This document shows, one piece after another, positions 24,410 to 37,422 of a stretch of 64,000 nt of DNA (position 1 is the stretch's first letter; every line of letters starts with the position of its first letter). The DNA is from Vitellaria paradoxa. Its lineage: Eukaryota; Streptophyta; Magnoliopsida; Ericales; Sapotaceae. The translations under genes and the position numbers were made by a program. Under the pieces are notes generated by a model that made no database searches, was not told where the DNA came from, and saw only the letters and a program-made list of their open reading frames with translations. The stretch is from positions 6,578,516 through 6,642,515 of the forward strand of contig CM034233.1 in assembly GCA_019916065.1 (NCBI GenBank), in the 5' to 3' direction.

Positions 24410-27400
24410 CCTCTAAAATAGAGGGGGAAAAAACATTGTTTAAAGTGAAAATATATTCACATTAGCAAAACATTCTCTATTTTAGAGAAAAGTAGCCATC
24501 ACAGTGACATTTTTTTATCAAAAAAATAATTTAAAAAAATATACAAAGTACAGTGGTGTTAAATATATTTATTATATTTTAAAGAAAAAAGATTTAACCT
24601 CGAGAGATTAGCTTTCCAGGCCAAATCTCTAAAAAGTGAATCTCTTTTCATTTGTGTCACACATACCAGCCTCTCAACATGTATAACGATAAAATCCAAA
24701 GTGAAATCTTTTTTGTTCAAAAGAGTACCAAAGATGGTTTTTTTTTGGGTGGGGGGGGGGACAATGGGATGGCAAAATTAAGGCAATTGCTAAATATTCA
24801 CGCATCCTCATTCCTATAAATTACACAAAGACACCTATGTATACATATTAATGCATACATATATATATATATATTTTGCACGGTCGGACCAGCAAAAAAG
24901 CAAAAGCAGCCTAGATTAGACAACCCCAACCACTGGCTTTAATTTTCGGGTCCTAGCTTCTTCGGCCAATCTGGTTGAACTGCAGGCGTTTTTTGACCTA
25001 AAAAAATCAAAATAAAAATAAAAAATAAATATGGGGTGACATTCATACACGCAGAAGAGACAATTTAATTAAAATTGGACCCTTCTGTTTGTCTCCCTTA
25101 AAAAATTTTAGAAGAATATCTCCTCTTCATTCAAAAAAATATATCTGATAAAAGCCATCCCCAAAAATATACATTATTTACAAAAAGGTTCAATTAGGCA
25201 TGCATTGAGAGTGAATTCAAACATGAATATATATATATATATATAGTTTTTTAGAAAAGAGAAAGCTAGCAAAACTAGCTAGGCAAGTAGATAACATGTA
25301 AGGTCATCACATGAGCTGGTACTGTAAGCATCTGACTACTTTAGTCTTCTGTGATAAAATTAAGCTTGTGTCTAATAATAATTGAGGGTGTTTGGAACTT
25401 TGGATTCCAAAAAAAAAAATAACAACAAAATTTAATTTTTTACTTAATTTTTTTTATTTTTTCTAACTAAAATTTGTCATATTTTAATACTTTTACATTA
25501 ATTTTTGATTTTATTTTTTAAACAAATCCAACACCACCATTTTAAATTAAGGATGGTGCCCACAGTGAAACACAATCATTCTCTCTCTCTCTCTATATAT
25601 ATGTGTATATATATAGTATGACTTTTTTTTTCTTCTCACTGTATATATTTAGGACAAAGTCAGGAATTTTTTACGATCAATAATGGCCAAAAACTTTTAA
25701 AAAGTATGCATGAAAGAATATACAGGAGGGGAATGACATTCGGGAGGGGCAATCTTTCTTTCCATCAAATTCCATTAAAAAAATTTTTCTAATTATTAGC
25801 ATTTTTATAATTTTGTGTGGGGGAAAGAGGATAGTTGTTTGGGCATGGCCCACTATTACACAATAATCCCATCACTGTCCATTTGACTTCTCAAAAGCAA
25901 TTCAATTATATATATATATATATATATATATATCATTTCAATCTTTTATATATCCTCCTATTTGACCCCTCAAAATCAATTAAAACTCATCAATTTTAAT
26001 TAATTTTTTTGTATTTTTTTAATTAAATTTTACTGCGTATCATCTCAGTATTAAATATTTGTACTTTATTTTACATTTTATTCAATTTTTTTTTCAACCA
26101 AACAGGATATATATATATATATATATATAGTCACATGAAGTGATAATGCTGTGGACATCTGACAACTTGAATTCTGTTCGGCACTTTATTATTATTCTCT
26201 ACCTGCAGAAGAAAAAAGTATTGATTAATGAGTTTCCATGCTTCAATTCCTTTTTCTGAGAGCTACATATTTTGTGATTGTCTAAACTCAGTGGTGTCCA
26301 ATCATTATATTATGTGGTGTTAATTTAATAAGAGACGAAAAAAAAAAAAAAGTTCACATGTAGAATAGGAGAGAGATTAGATTAGATCAGATTAGATTAG
26401 ATTGAGATCAGTGTCAGTGGCTTTGGCTTGCAGTTGTAATTATGAGATTGTGAATGGTTATCATCACACACCTATAATTACGAGACTCTGCTTAGTTGTG
26501 ATGGATCAAAGTTTTAATTATTTGGAGAACAAAATTAAAAAAAATTGTATACAAAATAAATTATTAAGAGGTATTTTTTATTTTATTTTATTTTTTAAGA
26601 AGACTGGGGGCAAATTTTAAAGGGTATTTAAAATTTTTACTAAAATTACATTAGAATTCTAATTTTTTTTTTTTTATAATTTGGGATCACCACCCCAAAC
26701 TTAACACTGTCTTGTGGTTAATATATGATGAATAATTTTCTAATGCATGCATTTTATTTATTTTGTTCCTACTTTAGTTTAATTATTTCATTTTCCACTT
26801 CGATATGTATTGCCTCAAACCACACAAAATTACTCTCACAAAGATTCAATTTCATATGGAAGTAATTAAAACCAACTTTACGCGAAAAAATTAGTTTCGT
26901 ATTTGCATATATATATATATATATATATTCAACAAATCAAAATGTAACATTAAAACACTAACAAACCCAAAGAAATAGTACTAATAGCAATAGATTTTGT
27001 AGTACTATATATATATATATATAGTTGAAACTTCTAATAATTAAGGCTGAAATATCATCTACAGGAAGAGTGGACTGGAAGGAGGACCCAACTGCAAATC
27101 TGGCTTGCTGTTGCTTGATTTATATTCCCACCGGACACCTTATAATTTTACCAAGGAAATTTGATTTTATTTTACTAACATTTGTTTGGTCAACTTCATT
27201 TCTCATCCAACCAATTTAGGAGTTGAATAAATCTCTCTCCCTACAAAGTTGAAGCAACTTCTCACTTCACACAGAGAGTTCTCTGTGTATATATATTTTA
27301 CTGTAGTTTTTTGAAAAAAAAAATAAAAAATAAAAACCTTCTCTATGCATGACAAGACATTATTGAAGTACTTGTGAATCTTTTTCCGCATAGCTAGAAA

Positions 27401-27840
27401 CCAGGCATTTTTCAAACCCTAGCTAGTACCGATCTTAATTAATTTCATTTTGACTTACACTGTAGAGAGCAAAAATCTCAGCAGAAAAGGAGGTGGGTAT
27501 TTAGTTTTGCATTGATGATATTATATATATATATATATATATGTTCATATGCACCACCTCGTATGATATACATTGTTTGTGGCTACAGTCAAGGGTTTTG
27601 GTCCTTTTGGATATGAATAAATGTCCTCTTCCGGTACCGTCTAACAACTGATCAAGCCAGCTGATGAAAGGGTTCACTTTCAGGAAATTAAGCTATTGGT
27701 GGGAGTAATGAATGTATTTCCATCCAAATTTAATGGGAAATATAATACTTTGTGTGAGGTATAAAAATAACTTGTCCGACTATAAGAGTGGTCTGTCGAC
27801 CATAAATTGCACCCCCGAACAGGGAGGTATATTATGATTA
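24410..27840. other. AT-rich intergenic DNA dense in (AT)n tracts
   Basis: No supported gene. Perfect or near-perfect (AT)n runs lie near 24859-24875, 25229-25244, 25908-25935, 26106-26129, 26908-26928, 27008-27023 and 27520-27542. A GATTA/AGATT pentamer repeat lies at 26375-26404. Open frames here are short and composed of low-complexity residues. Confidence 0.65.
26375..26404. repeat. (AGATT)n minisatellite
   Basis: Five to six AGATT-like units with one ATC variant. Confidence 0.85.
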
Positions 27841-27849
27841 AATTGGGAT

Positions 27850-28250
27850 TAGATAGTTTGCTAGTTACGTTATGTACTACACTTTCACTCGACTCCCGAA
27901 ACTTACATCATCTGGCATTTAATATTAGCCACCCACTTCCACTTTAAGTCACATCAAGATAAAGTGATAGTCAAATCAACAAAAAACAAGACAGGCACTC
28001 CATCTATAAATACCAAAAACCAAGATAGTGTAAGGGTTCTTTTTTCGGCTCCTTTTTCTCTGATTTTCTTCTCTCTCTCTCTCTCTTTACTTACATGAGC
28101 TTATCATATATACGAGAAACTAACTTAAGTATCAGAGTGTCCTTGGTCGGGGACCAACTCCGACCGCTTTATTTTATTATATTCTTGCTTGCAGGCCGCC
28201 GGAAAGGGATTTCAATGAACAAGGGAGAGAAGGGGTCTACGAAGAAGAGG
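27850..28250 (+). mobile_element. Possible Gypsy-type LTR fragment
   Basis: A TATA box (TATAAATA, 28005-28012) is followed by a CT-rich tract at about 28067-28088. Then comes ACTAACTTAAGTATCAGAG followed by TGTCCTTGGTCGGGGACC and a GCAGG near 28190. This order closely resembles the R-U5 region of plant Gypsy (Tat/Athila-like) LTRs, where an ACT(N)ACTTAAGC(A)TC.GAGTG motif is widespread. Left and right LTR ends and flanking coding domains were not identified, so this would be a solo or truncated LTR. Confidence 0.4.
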
Positions 28251-28503
28251 GTAAAAATTATTGCCGAACACTTTGGAAGAATAAATGCTTAGGGATCAAG
28301 AAATTAATCTTTATTAAGGGTGCATATGGTTTTTGGGGAGGGGGGACTCGCTTTTTTTTTTTTTTTTTTTTTGCGTAAAAACCGAAGTTTAAAAAATTAA
28401 TTTTATTCTTTTGTATCCACAAAAATAAGAAATACTTAAGAAAATATATTTTTGAATTTAGCAAGGCATATTATTTACTGCTGATGATCATGCAAGGTCT
28501 ACT

Positions 28504-28671
28504 GGCTCCGTTTGGAGCATAACAAAATAAAATAAAATTTTACAAATCTCTACAAACACGAATTATGAGATAATAAATTTTAAATTTTTCACTCATTACA
28601 CGAATTACGAGATATTTACTTTTATAATTTTATTTTATTTTATACACTTTTATACAACTCCAAACCCACCC
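28504..28671. mobile_element. 168-bp MITE family, copy with ACT flanks
   Basis: Ends GGCTCCGTTTGGAG and CTCCAAACCCACCC are inverted repeats. Flanks ACT (28501-28503 and 28672-28674) form a 3-bp duplication. It has the same length and interior (CACTCATTACACGAATTACG) as the copy at 39002-39169. Confidence 0.75.
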
Positions 28672-29751
28672 ACTATACAGTGGAATGAAGAGAGAGATAT
28701 GAGAGACCATATTGAAGGTTTTTTTTATTTTTTTTTCTCATAAATGTTTGCAATGTTAGACGAAATTAAAGATGATTGTCAACCGTTCTCATTTGTACTT
28801 TTGCATGTTTATCTATTTTTTATTTAATTGAGTCAGCTTAGCAGATCAGATGTCGAAGTCCAAGTGTACGATCGGTGCTTTATATATATGTGTATATATA
28901 TGAATTAAATTTAACATTTTATTCATGGGACGATTTGCTGCTTTTTCTATGGAATAAATAATGTGAGAAACTACAAAGGTCGAAGCATCGCACTATCACA
29001 AATTTGACTAAACCAGAAAATAATTTAGATTTTATGAAACATACTTACATACATACATATATATATATATATATAGACATATTAACCTATTTAGTAAATA
29101 AAAAATAGAGAAAAAAGTATAATAAAAATAAAAAGATGTGACATAAATGTGATATATGAAAATTTTTTATTAGAAAAAAATATAAAAATTAGTTAAAATT
29201 AGTGACTTTTGATAAATTTTGATGTGACCAAACATACCCTAAATCAAATCTTATATTTTGTCAACCTAAATTCCGCGTCTTTTGATCTCGTAAGACACGG
29301 CATGGTTAAAGTTGGATAATTTGACTTTGACTTTGACGTTAAATAAAAGAAAATAAGTAACAATAAAATTACACTTGAATTAATAAAAATACATAAAACT
29401 ATTAACTTGAAAATTCAAAACTTTTTATAACTATAATTTTACGATGAATAGTAATAAAGTGAGACGAGCATCAAAGGTAACAAAAAAGAATTAGTGACAA
29501 ATGCCTTCCTTTTGGTATTTTCACTTTTTTGTTTTTTTTTTTAAATTTTATATCAGACGGCCGGTGACAGTTGCAAAGTTACATCTTGGTCCAATCCCAG
29601 CCCACTCCGGATGAAAATAAATACAGGGTTATGGGCCTTTCGAATTTGGAAATCTAGAAAAAGACGATTGGGCGAGAAATAGTCCTTTTTTTTTTTTTGG
29701 GGTAAGTAGGCGAGTAATAGTCACATGCTTCATTGCGTCTATTCATACATA

Positions 29752-30144
29752 GGCTATGTTTGTTTTGAGGGATTGAATGATAGGGTATAAATTATGTCAT
29801 GAGAGAATATATGAGATTGGATATAACATGATATTAATTTTTTATGTGAGATTATTTTTTTGGTGTTTGGTTAATGGGATATAAAATGGAATAAAATATG
29901 TGATTTGACATAAGATAACAAGCAATAATTTTAGACATTTAGATTTTGGTGGGAAATAAATTCAGAGATGGGGTATAAGTAATACCATATCCCCTATAGT
30001 ATTTTTTATCCCCCATTTTAAAGGATATGAAATCTAATCCGGAGCTGTTATATTGCAACCCAAATACAGCAGTAAAGTCAACTTGATCAAAAATAGTAAA
30101 TTACTTATCCAATCCCCAATTTCATCCCCCAAACAAACAATGCC
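29752..30144. mobile_element. MITE, 393 bp
   Basis: Left end GGCTATGTTTGTTTTGAGGG and right end CCCCCAAACAAACAATGCC are inverted repeats. ATA flanks both sides (29749-29751 and 30145-30147). The subterminal GGGATTGAA/ATTTCATCCCC pairing extends the inverted repeat. Confidence 0.75.
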
Positions 30145-30147
30145 ATA

Positions 30148-31150
30148 ATATATGGTACAGTGCATCAATGAGATTCATATTATATGAAAATTATCACATA
30201 AAAATTTGCTTGTACGGTTATTTTATTAAAAAAAAAAAAAAAAAACTCATTTAGTCATATTTATCATTTAAAAAGTTTGTCCTTGTGTTGGAGTACTGGT
30301 TGCCCTTTTCTAAAGGGGGCCGGCAACCTTAGAAAGGGATCCAATAGTGAAAGAGAGAAATGAGAACATATACATATTAGATTGTATATCTATTTGGGGA
30401 GGCTCCACAAATATCACCGGTGCTTTCCCTCCAAACAGTTCCCAAACCAACTTTTCAGGTGGCGGTCCGGTGGGGGATGAAGATCACGTGACCCCCACCC
30501 TGCTCTAATGTTGAACTAACGTGGGCTGACCCCTCTCACCTCAACATTAACTCCCCACAAAGGAAATAATTTGTGCCTAATTCACACTCGAGATATTTTT
30601 AAATCCACAAGATATTGTCCAAGCAAATATTCTGACAAAAGGAGGAAGATAGCACCCATATTTCAGCCAAATCTCTAAACAACAGAAGAGTGAAAATCTA
30701 ATTTTCTCGGGGCAAGCTTGAATCAGAAATTCTGGCTCTTCCTAGTTTACATCTATGTGCACTCCTAGGCTGCCAAAAATATAAGCAAAAGATCTTCATA
30801 TATACATATATCTATATATATATATACGCAAAAAGTAAAATAATATTATATATTTTACAGAAGGTTAAAAAAAGAGAGCACCGTCATTGTTCAGCCAAAC
30901 GATTAAAAACACTAAAGATTATACACAGCATATCTCATACAAACACTAGCACATATTGATCACTAAGCATCCTCTCTCCCCCCCCGGGGGGGGGGGGGAG
31001 ACCATGCAAAATGAGCTTCAGGATTTCAGTTGATCCACCGGAAAAAGTCAGCTTGAGGAAGGTTCTCAATCTGGCTTGAAATCAAGCAAGATATGCTATA
31101 CTAAGCCTGCCAAGCGAGCTGCAAGCCTAGCCATAGGCAATGGCCATTTT
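30148..31150. other. Downstream flank of the FPP gene
   Basis: No gene recognised. The part nearest 31150 is presumably the FPP 3' UTR. A patch of higher GC at about 30405-30560 contains CACGTGAC (G-box core) near 30485. (AT)n-like DNA lies at 30800-30826, and a C8G13 homopolymer junction lies at 30978-30998. Confidence 0.5.
30971..31000. repeat. Palindromic C-run/G-run junction
   Basis: Eight C (30978-30985) directly abut thirteen G (30986-30998), flanked by CTCT on the left and AGA on the right, so the segment can fold on itself. Located about 150 bp downstream of the FPP stop codon. Confidence 0.85.
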
Positions 31151-34100
31151 TCACTTCGAGGAAAAGAATCGGCTAATCCCACGTGAATGTTTCTCCGGAG
31201 TTGGGGCAGAAGATGAAGTAGAAGATCCAGACTTGGTTCGACTATGCTTTGGATGCTTCGAACTGATTGGCGATCTCGAGAGAGTATTTGTTTCAGAGGG
31301 GTTGAATGTGGTGTTGTATATATCCACTGGAGACTCACTACCCACCCCATGATGCAAATTGGCAGAGGTGGTAGCACCGTCCATCTCGGTCTGATCAAAC
31401 TCTTCCAAGTTCATGCCACGGGTAGTTTGTTCTGGAATCCCATTAAACTCTTTAGGGCGCAGGGTTTTCAACTGCTTGCCAAGAAGAAATATCGTTTCCT
31501 GACACTCTGCTAGCTTCTCTGCTGCAGCAGCTAGCTCCCTATCCTGCAATGGTGATAAGTTCGTTACTTTTTTATCCATGACCACTGAGGTAAAACTCAG
31601 AACTCAAAGAACGTCAAAGCAAGTCATGGGAGATCAAAATTAATGCGATTAATGAGATCAAAATGGGGATCCTTTGATTGATCAATGTGAATAAAGCATT
31701 TGATTTTCACATCCAAAATTTATAAATATCGCTTCAAAATGTGCAACGAAACAGGACTATCTGTTCAAAAAATTCTATTTTTGACACAGAATAGCTGAAG
31801 TTAGACGTGAAAGCTTATATGGAAATATGAGCAACCACCAAATAGGAAATGAAAGGTGAATATAACCATTACCTGGTTAGTCTTAACCTCTTCAGCCGTT
31901 GCACAGCTCTCACTCCTTTCAAACATAAAAAATAAAGAGTCAGTAATCAGATAAAAATAAAATTTAGTTGAGGCATGAAGACATGTAAACAACTAGTGAA
32001 TACCCGCGCGCGCAGAAAAATGAATGAAGAATCAATATCATTTGATCACGTTCTTTCTTAACTTAATGGCCTAGTATTTATTTAATTATGAAATAGGATG
32101 TGCAGTCAGAACTTGGTCAAGAAAGAAACTGAGAGAGACACAAGAAAAGGGTGCTTGCCCAAACTTCATTGAGCTTGTCAGAGGGAGAAAAGAGAGATGA
32201 TAGCATTGAAAGCAAGGGTTAAAGATTGCTCACTCATTTCAGCAAGTCCGGGGATAACAATAGAGGCCTTCAAACTTACACGATGTTGGGGGATAAAAGA
32301 TAGAGGATAAGACTTCTAACGATCCTTTTAAGATACATAGATTATCCTACATGCCCCGATCAATGGGCTCACAAGTTAAGTTTCAATATTCTATATAATC
32401 CATGAAGAACCTAGTTTATGGCATATAACATATAGAATGGGGCACATCTGATACAAGAAAAACAATTCCGGCTTGATACTGATCTGATGTGCAACTATGT
32501 ATTTGGCCAATGTGCCAAACTAGCTATAAGTTTGGGTAGGTTGGCCAGCCAAAAAAAAAAAAAAAAATTTAGGTGCTAACCTTTGCAATTGTTCTTGAAG
32601 GTCCTTGCACTTGACCAACGCATCCTGGTGCTTCTTCCTTTCCTCTTGAAGCTCATTATCTAAACTTTCTGTTTTGGCTCGCAAAAGATTCACTTCAGTT
32701 TGTAACTCCTCTGCGCGTTTTTCAAGAGACTTGTATGACTCGGCCATACATTTCAGCTGTGTCTCAGCTAAGCTGTTCAACTTTTGAGCAGATACCAATT
32801 GTGATTTAACTTCTGCCAGAAGCTGCTCTGTTTCGTGCAGCTGAGTCTTAGTACTCTCCAGATTTTTAGAACACCTAGTCAGATCCAAACCCATGTTATC
32901 TTTCTCTAGTTTCAACTGTTCAAACTCCTTAAATGAGCATTTACAAGGTGCAGCATTGGATTCAAAGGTTGGGATGCCACTGCCTTCGTGAGGAATATCA
33001 GGATCAGAAATGGAATCAGAAAAGTGAGCACAACCATTTAGAAATCTCTCTCCCAACGCATCCTGTACCACCTTATTCTCAGGTAAAGCAACTTTGTCAA
33101 CACAATCAGAACTATTGGCTTCTACTGCATTATTCTTATGTCCCAGGGTATTAAAGTGAAGTTCACTGGCCTTGTTCAAAACATGTGAAAGGTCGAGAAC
33201 AAATTCAAACAAACTTAATTTGCTGTTAATAACCTTATCAAAGGTGGCAGAGAACTCGTGAATTTTTTGGCTAAATCCATCCCCATTAGAAGAAGTGCCG
33301 TGGTCAGCCATAGCTTCATTCCCCAGAAACAATACGAAGTCATGAATTTGAGATATGGCAGATGCCAATTCTTCAGTGATGGTGTGTTGTATTTCTATGC
33401 TCAGCTTACTATCTTTGGACAGAGAGATTTCTCTCTCTCCGGTGACTTCAGTCCCCTCAGGACAGACATTTCTATTACAGGTGGTACCGGAGCAGTGACT
33501 TTCCTCAAAAGCACAAACCACAGAATGTTGATGCAGACTATCGTGTGTTTCCTGCACAGCACATCTGATGTCATTCAAAATATTTTCCATGTCAGCATCC
33601 TTAGACATAGACTCGAATATCATAGAGATTCTGGACTGGAGCTTCATCAAGGGCAGTGGATTAACATCAGACTGTTGATCTGATACTGTCAATTCCCAAT
33701 TAGAAGATACCTGATTTGCTAACAAATCCAACTCAGGCTGCTCTTTAGAATGGAAATGTGGAGCAGTCATCACTTCTGAAGTATCTGAGTTTGCAATTTC
33801 AGATCTTGTATTATTTGGTATAGCTGAACCAGAGACAGCTCCATTTGATGAATATGCCAATTTCTCCATCTCCAGGAAGTCATCCATAAGCTCCAGGTGA
33901 TATGCAATTTCAGCATTGTTTGATTTTTCAACAGTTTTTTCCCTCTTGATATGGGAGAGCTCAGAGGTCAATGCTGCAGCCCAAGAACCAGCACAACTTA
34001 CTCCATTATCATTACCATCTTCGGACACAGAGGCAAAGCTTGGAGGACTGCTAGCATTTTGGCTAAAAGAGCCATCAGCGGGTATTTGAAAATTACTTTT

Positions 34101-37066
34101 TGAGGGAAACTTTTGTTGATTATTATCTTGGAATTGTAATTCTAAACTTTGAAGCTTGCTAACCGTCTCGGCACAAATAGTCCTGGATGCTTGCAGTTCA
34201 TTATTACGCTTTGCCAAAGCTTCCTTCAACATCTTTGTTTCTTCTTCCATTGCCCAAAGACGTTCTGAAAGAAACTCATTCTCTTTGTGGAACTTCTGCA
34301 AATTATCAAAGGAAAATGCAGGCAACTGGGATAAGTGTGGACTAGGATACTTTACAGGAGACCTCCTTACTCGAGTTTCTCCATAATCTCTGCCTAAGTT
34401 CTCAACTTCTAACTTCATTTGGGCCAGCGCTGCAGGACCAGGCAACTTCTTCCGGACAAGACCACGCAATCTTTGGCACTCTGCTTCCAGCTTAGCAATT
34501 TTCTTCACTCCTTCTAGATGCTGCTTGTTGGCTACTTCTGCAGATCTTACACTCATGTTCTTTTCCTCATTGCGGATTTCTAGCTCTTTCGTAATTATAT
34601 GGAGTTCATATTTAAGTGAATTTATTTCTCTTTCACACGATTCTATATTGCCCTTCAATAGTTCAATCTCTGCCTCCGCTTGTGATTTTTCTTCACTCAT
34701 CTTAACCAGCATGTTAGAGCGCTCCTGCAATGACCTAGAAAGTGCAGCATTCTCTGCTTCTGAACTGAGGAGTTCTTGATCCAAGTTACTTATCTTCGCT
34801 TCGAGTTCTAGCTTTATTTTATCCCACTGCTTTGTTTTGGTAAGTACAACTTCATGCAATTTTTGTTCATGTTCCTCCTTCAAATTCCGTATCTGCCTCA
34901 TGCACTCCTTTACAGCACCATCCAAATGTGAAGCTCGATCTTCAGTGGTAAGCTTTAAAAGTGTGACAGATTCCAGATGATTTTTCAGTGCCAAAGCTTC
35001 TGACTCAGCTTTTTCCCAACCTACAGTATACAGGGGTTTTAGGTTCTAAAATTCATTCCAGTTAATTTAAATAATAATAATACTTAAAAACAAAACCTTG
35101 GTCCTTAGGCAAGGTTCACTAAACTAAACTTCATTAACTTCTTTTAACAAGAAAATGAACAGATATTTGGTGAATTTTACATTTCAAGGAAAAAGAATAC
35201 TATAAGGGCACAGAGTTTTTTCTTTTTCCTTCTACATATCTCAATTATATAAAAACCACACCTGAGACAGCTTCTTCGGCAACTTTAGCATGCTGTTTCA
35301 CTAAGTTGTCTTTATTAGTCATCTCTGTTTGGGCTGCGGAAAGCTTTTCATTCAACCTCTTAACTTGATCATCTAAACTCTTCACTTGATCCTCCAACCC
35401 AGTTAGATGTGAATATGACTCCATAGAGATTTGAACATAGTTTGATTTTTTGTAGTTGTCCTGTAACCAGAAGAAAGGAAGTTTTAAAGAGAAATAAAAA
35501 TGCCAAATGTGGCTAAAAGAAGAATAATTAAATAAACTTGATGAAAATGCAAAAGAATCTACCAAGGAAAGCAGCTATCTCACAGGATCCACTTTCAAAA
35601 TAAACATAAATTACAATACCCTAGAGCAAAAAGAAAAAAAGGTAAAAAAAGAAAAGTTGAAATAACTTAAACAAGAAAACAAAGCACAAAAACTTGCTTA
35701 GGAGTTTGGATCAAAGTTCCTATTGATTTGTCCTCTTATTGTATTAATTCAAAATTTATCTCAACATTTAGAATTAATTTATGTTACTTGGACTCTTCTA
35801 TTTTCTCCAATGTACCCGTGTCTCCTGAGTATGACAACAATAAGGGATATGTGTCCAACACGCATAAACAAATTAAACACTTAGACCCTCTAATTTTTAA
35901 CATCTCTTAAAAAAAATAATGACATACTTTTGATGATGAAGAAAATTTTTTGATCTTTCATGCAGATAGAAGACTCGAATCACATTTTTTTATTCAAATT
36001 CCAGCTACATTTCTAAATAATAACTGTATTCTATGTCAATATATCACACAGTATATACTATGTATAAAGGTTCACAACGAATGCACGTATCCTACCCAAT
36101 TTTTAGACTTATATCCTAATATCCTAACATTAATGTTTTGCAAGGCCTGACCCTTGGATACATACTGGCACCCAACACTCTTACCCGAGTCCAAGTGACA
36201 TAGGCAATGACGTATTTTGCTGAAACAGTTTTCTTGATCCTGCAAGACTTGAATGTGTATGATTAGAACCAATTCAAAACCCCACACTAATTTCAACAAC
36301 AGTCCTTTCATAACATCTTAACAACTGCAGATAGCAACACAAACAGATTAGACATCACTTAGAAAAGGCTTTGCTGTTGATGTGTCGTTTTCAGTTTGAC
36401 AACTTGTATTTTACAAAGGATATTTACCTTCACATTCCTTCCAACATCAGTGTTGCAGCTAATTACCCATGCTAAAACAAATTTTCAAAAGGGTGGTAAA
36501 AAGTAGAAAGCCTACAACATCCTCAATGAACAAACCCAGCTCCAACAAGAAGTTTCAACGGATAGTTAAAGATCTGCGGTAGTATGCATTAAGCAATCAT
36601 TGTTCAACACTACATAAAGACCATTTTGCAAGATGAAAAATTTCTGGGTTTTCAACATAAACAAAGGGCAACTGATACGATTCAGAAAGGACTAGATAAC
36701 TGGCAGATGTAGTGCTGGTCCTTAAATTTGAAGCCAGTAAATGCTGAATTGCTGATGTTCGAGAATTGGGAAAATCCCACAAACCCCTCCTCCCCTATTT
36801 GTGATAAGAGAGAACTAGGGAGGGAGGGTAATGGTTATAGCAGAGGGCATGGAAAAAGATATTAACATATAAGAATCTTGGAATACAATTGGTTTGTAAA
36901 TAGAATAAGAAGAAAAGAAATTGTAGAACAGGTTAAATGTCAATGGACATACCAGATCAGCCTGAGAACCAGCTGAAGCGCCAGCAGAATCTGAGGCAGA
37001 AACTGCTTTCTCAACTCCAGCCCTGTCAGATGATTTCTTCTTCCAGGGCCAACTCCGCCTATCCAT
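31151..37066 (-). CDS. FPP4: Filament-like plant protein (long FPP, FPP4/FPP6-like)
   Basis: Plant-specific coiled-coil protein of the FPP family (DUF869), 1,062 aa, about the family's usual length. Coding exons: 37066-36953, 35460-35262, 35020-32581, 31915-31873, 31543-31151; introns are GT-AG and phases agree across all joins. The start MDRRSWPWKKKSSD and the end TPEKHSRGISRFFSSK are hallmark FPP termini. Residues about 65-300 form the first long coiled coil (LEDQVKSLDDQVKRLNEKL, ALSRSLQERSNMLVKMSEEK, NEEKNMSVRSAEVANKQHLE). A conserved KKLPGPAALAQMK segment follows, then a Ser/Asn-rich middle, a second coiled coil at about 730-910, and the ELAAAAEKLAECQETIFLLG block. Long Arabidopsis relatives act as vesicle-tethering proteins on cortical microtubules, and a tomato FPP binds the WPP protein MAF1; both roles are inferred for this copy. 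The symbol is provisional among FPP paralogues. Confidence 0.95.
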
Positions 37067-37395
37067 CTCAGACTCTATAGTATGCACACAAAGAAGTCAG
37101 TAAGAAAATTTGGATAAACAATATTTTTAAGAAGTTGATACAAATCAAAATGCCTCTCCTCTTCCCTTTCCCAGGCAAGTTAAGCATGAGTGTCACTTGC
37201 TAATTACTTAAGAGGTTTGAACTATAATGCCGTGATGCCCCTTCATTGCATAATGTTCCCAAACTTACAATATAGTGAACATGTAGCTACGGTCTGAAAT
37301 AATAACCCCCCACCCCACCAAAAAAAACAAAAACAAAAACAAACAGAGTGAGAGGGAGATGATTCAATCAAATTTTTTATGTTTCTCAAAAAAAA

Positions 37396-37422
37396 ATAAA
37401 TAAATAAATAAATAAATAAAAA
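37396..37422. repeat. (AATA)n microsatellite in FPP leader intron
   Basis: Six AATA units inside the intron between the 5' UTR exon and the start-codon exon. Confidence 0.9.

Noticed and set aside
24061..24465. 134-aa open frame on the plus strand
   Set aside because: Almost wholly Phe/Ser/Leu/Lys from AT-rich repeats; it spans the MITE at 24093-24376 and the (CT)n tract.
33258..33683. 141-aa plus-strand frame within the FPP exon
   Set aside because: Antisense shadow of the FPP coding exon 35020-32581.
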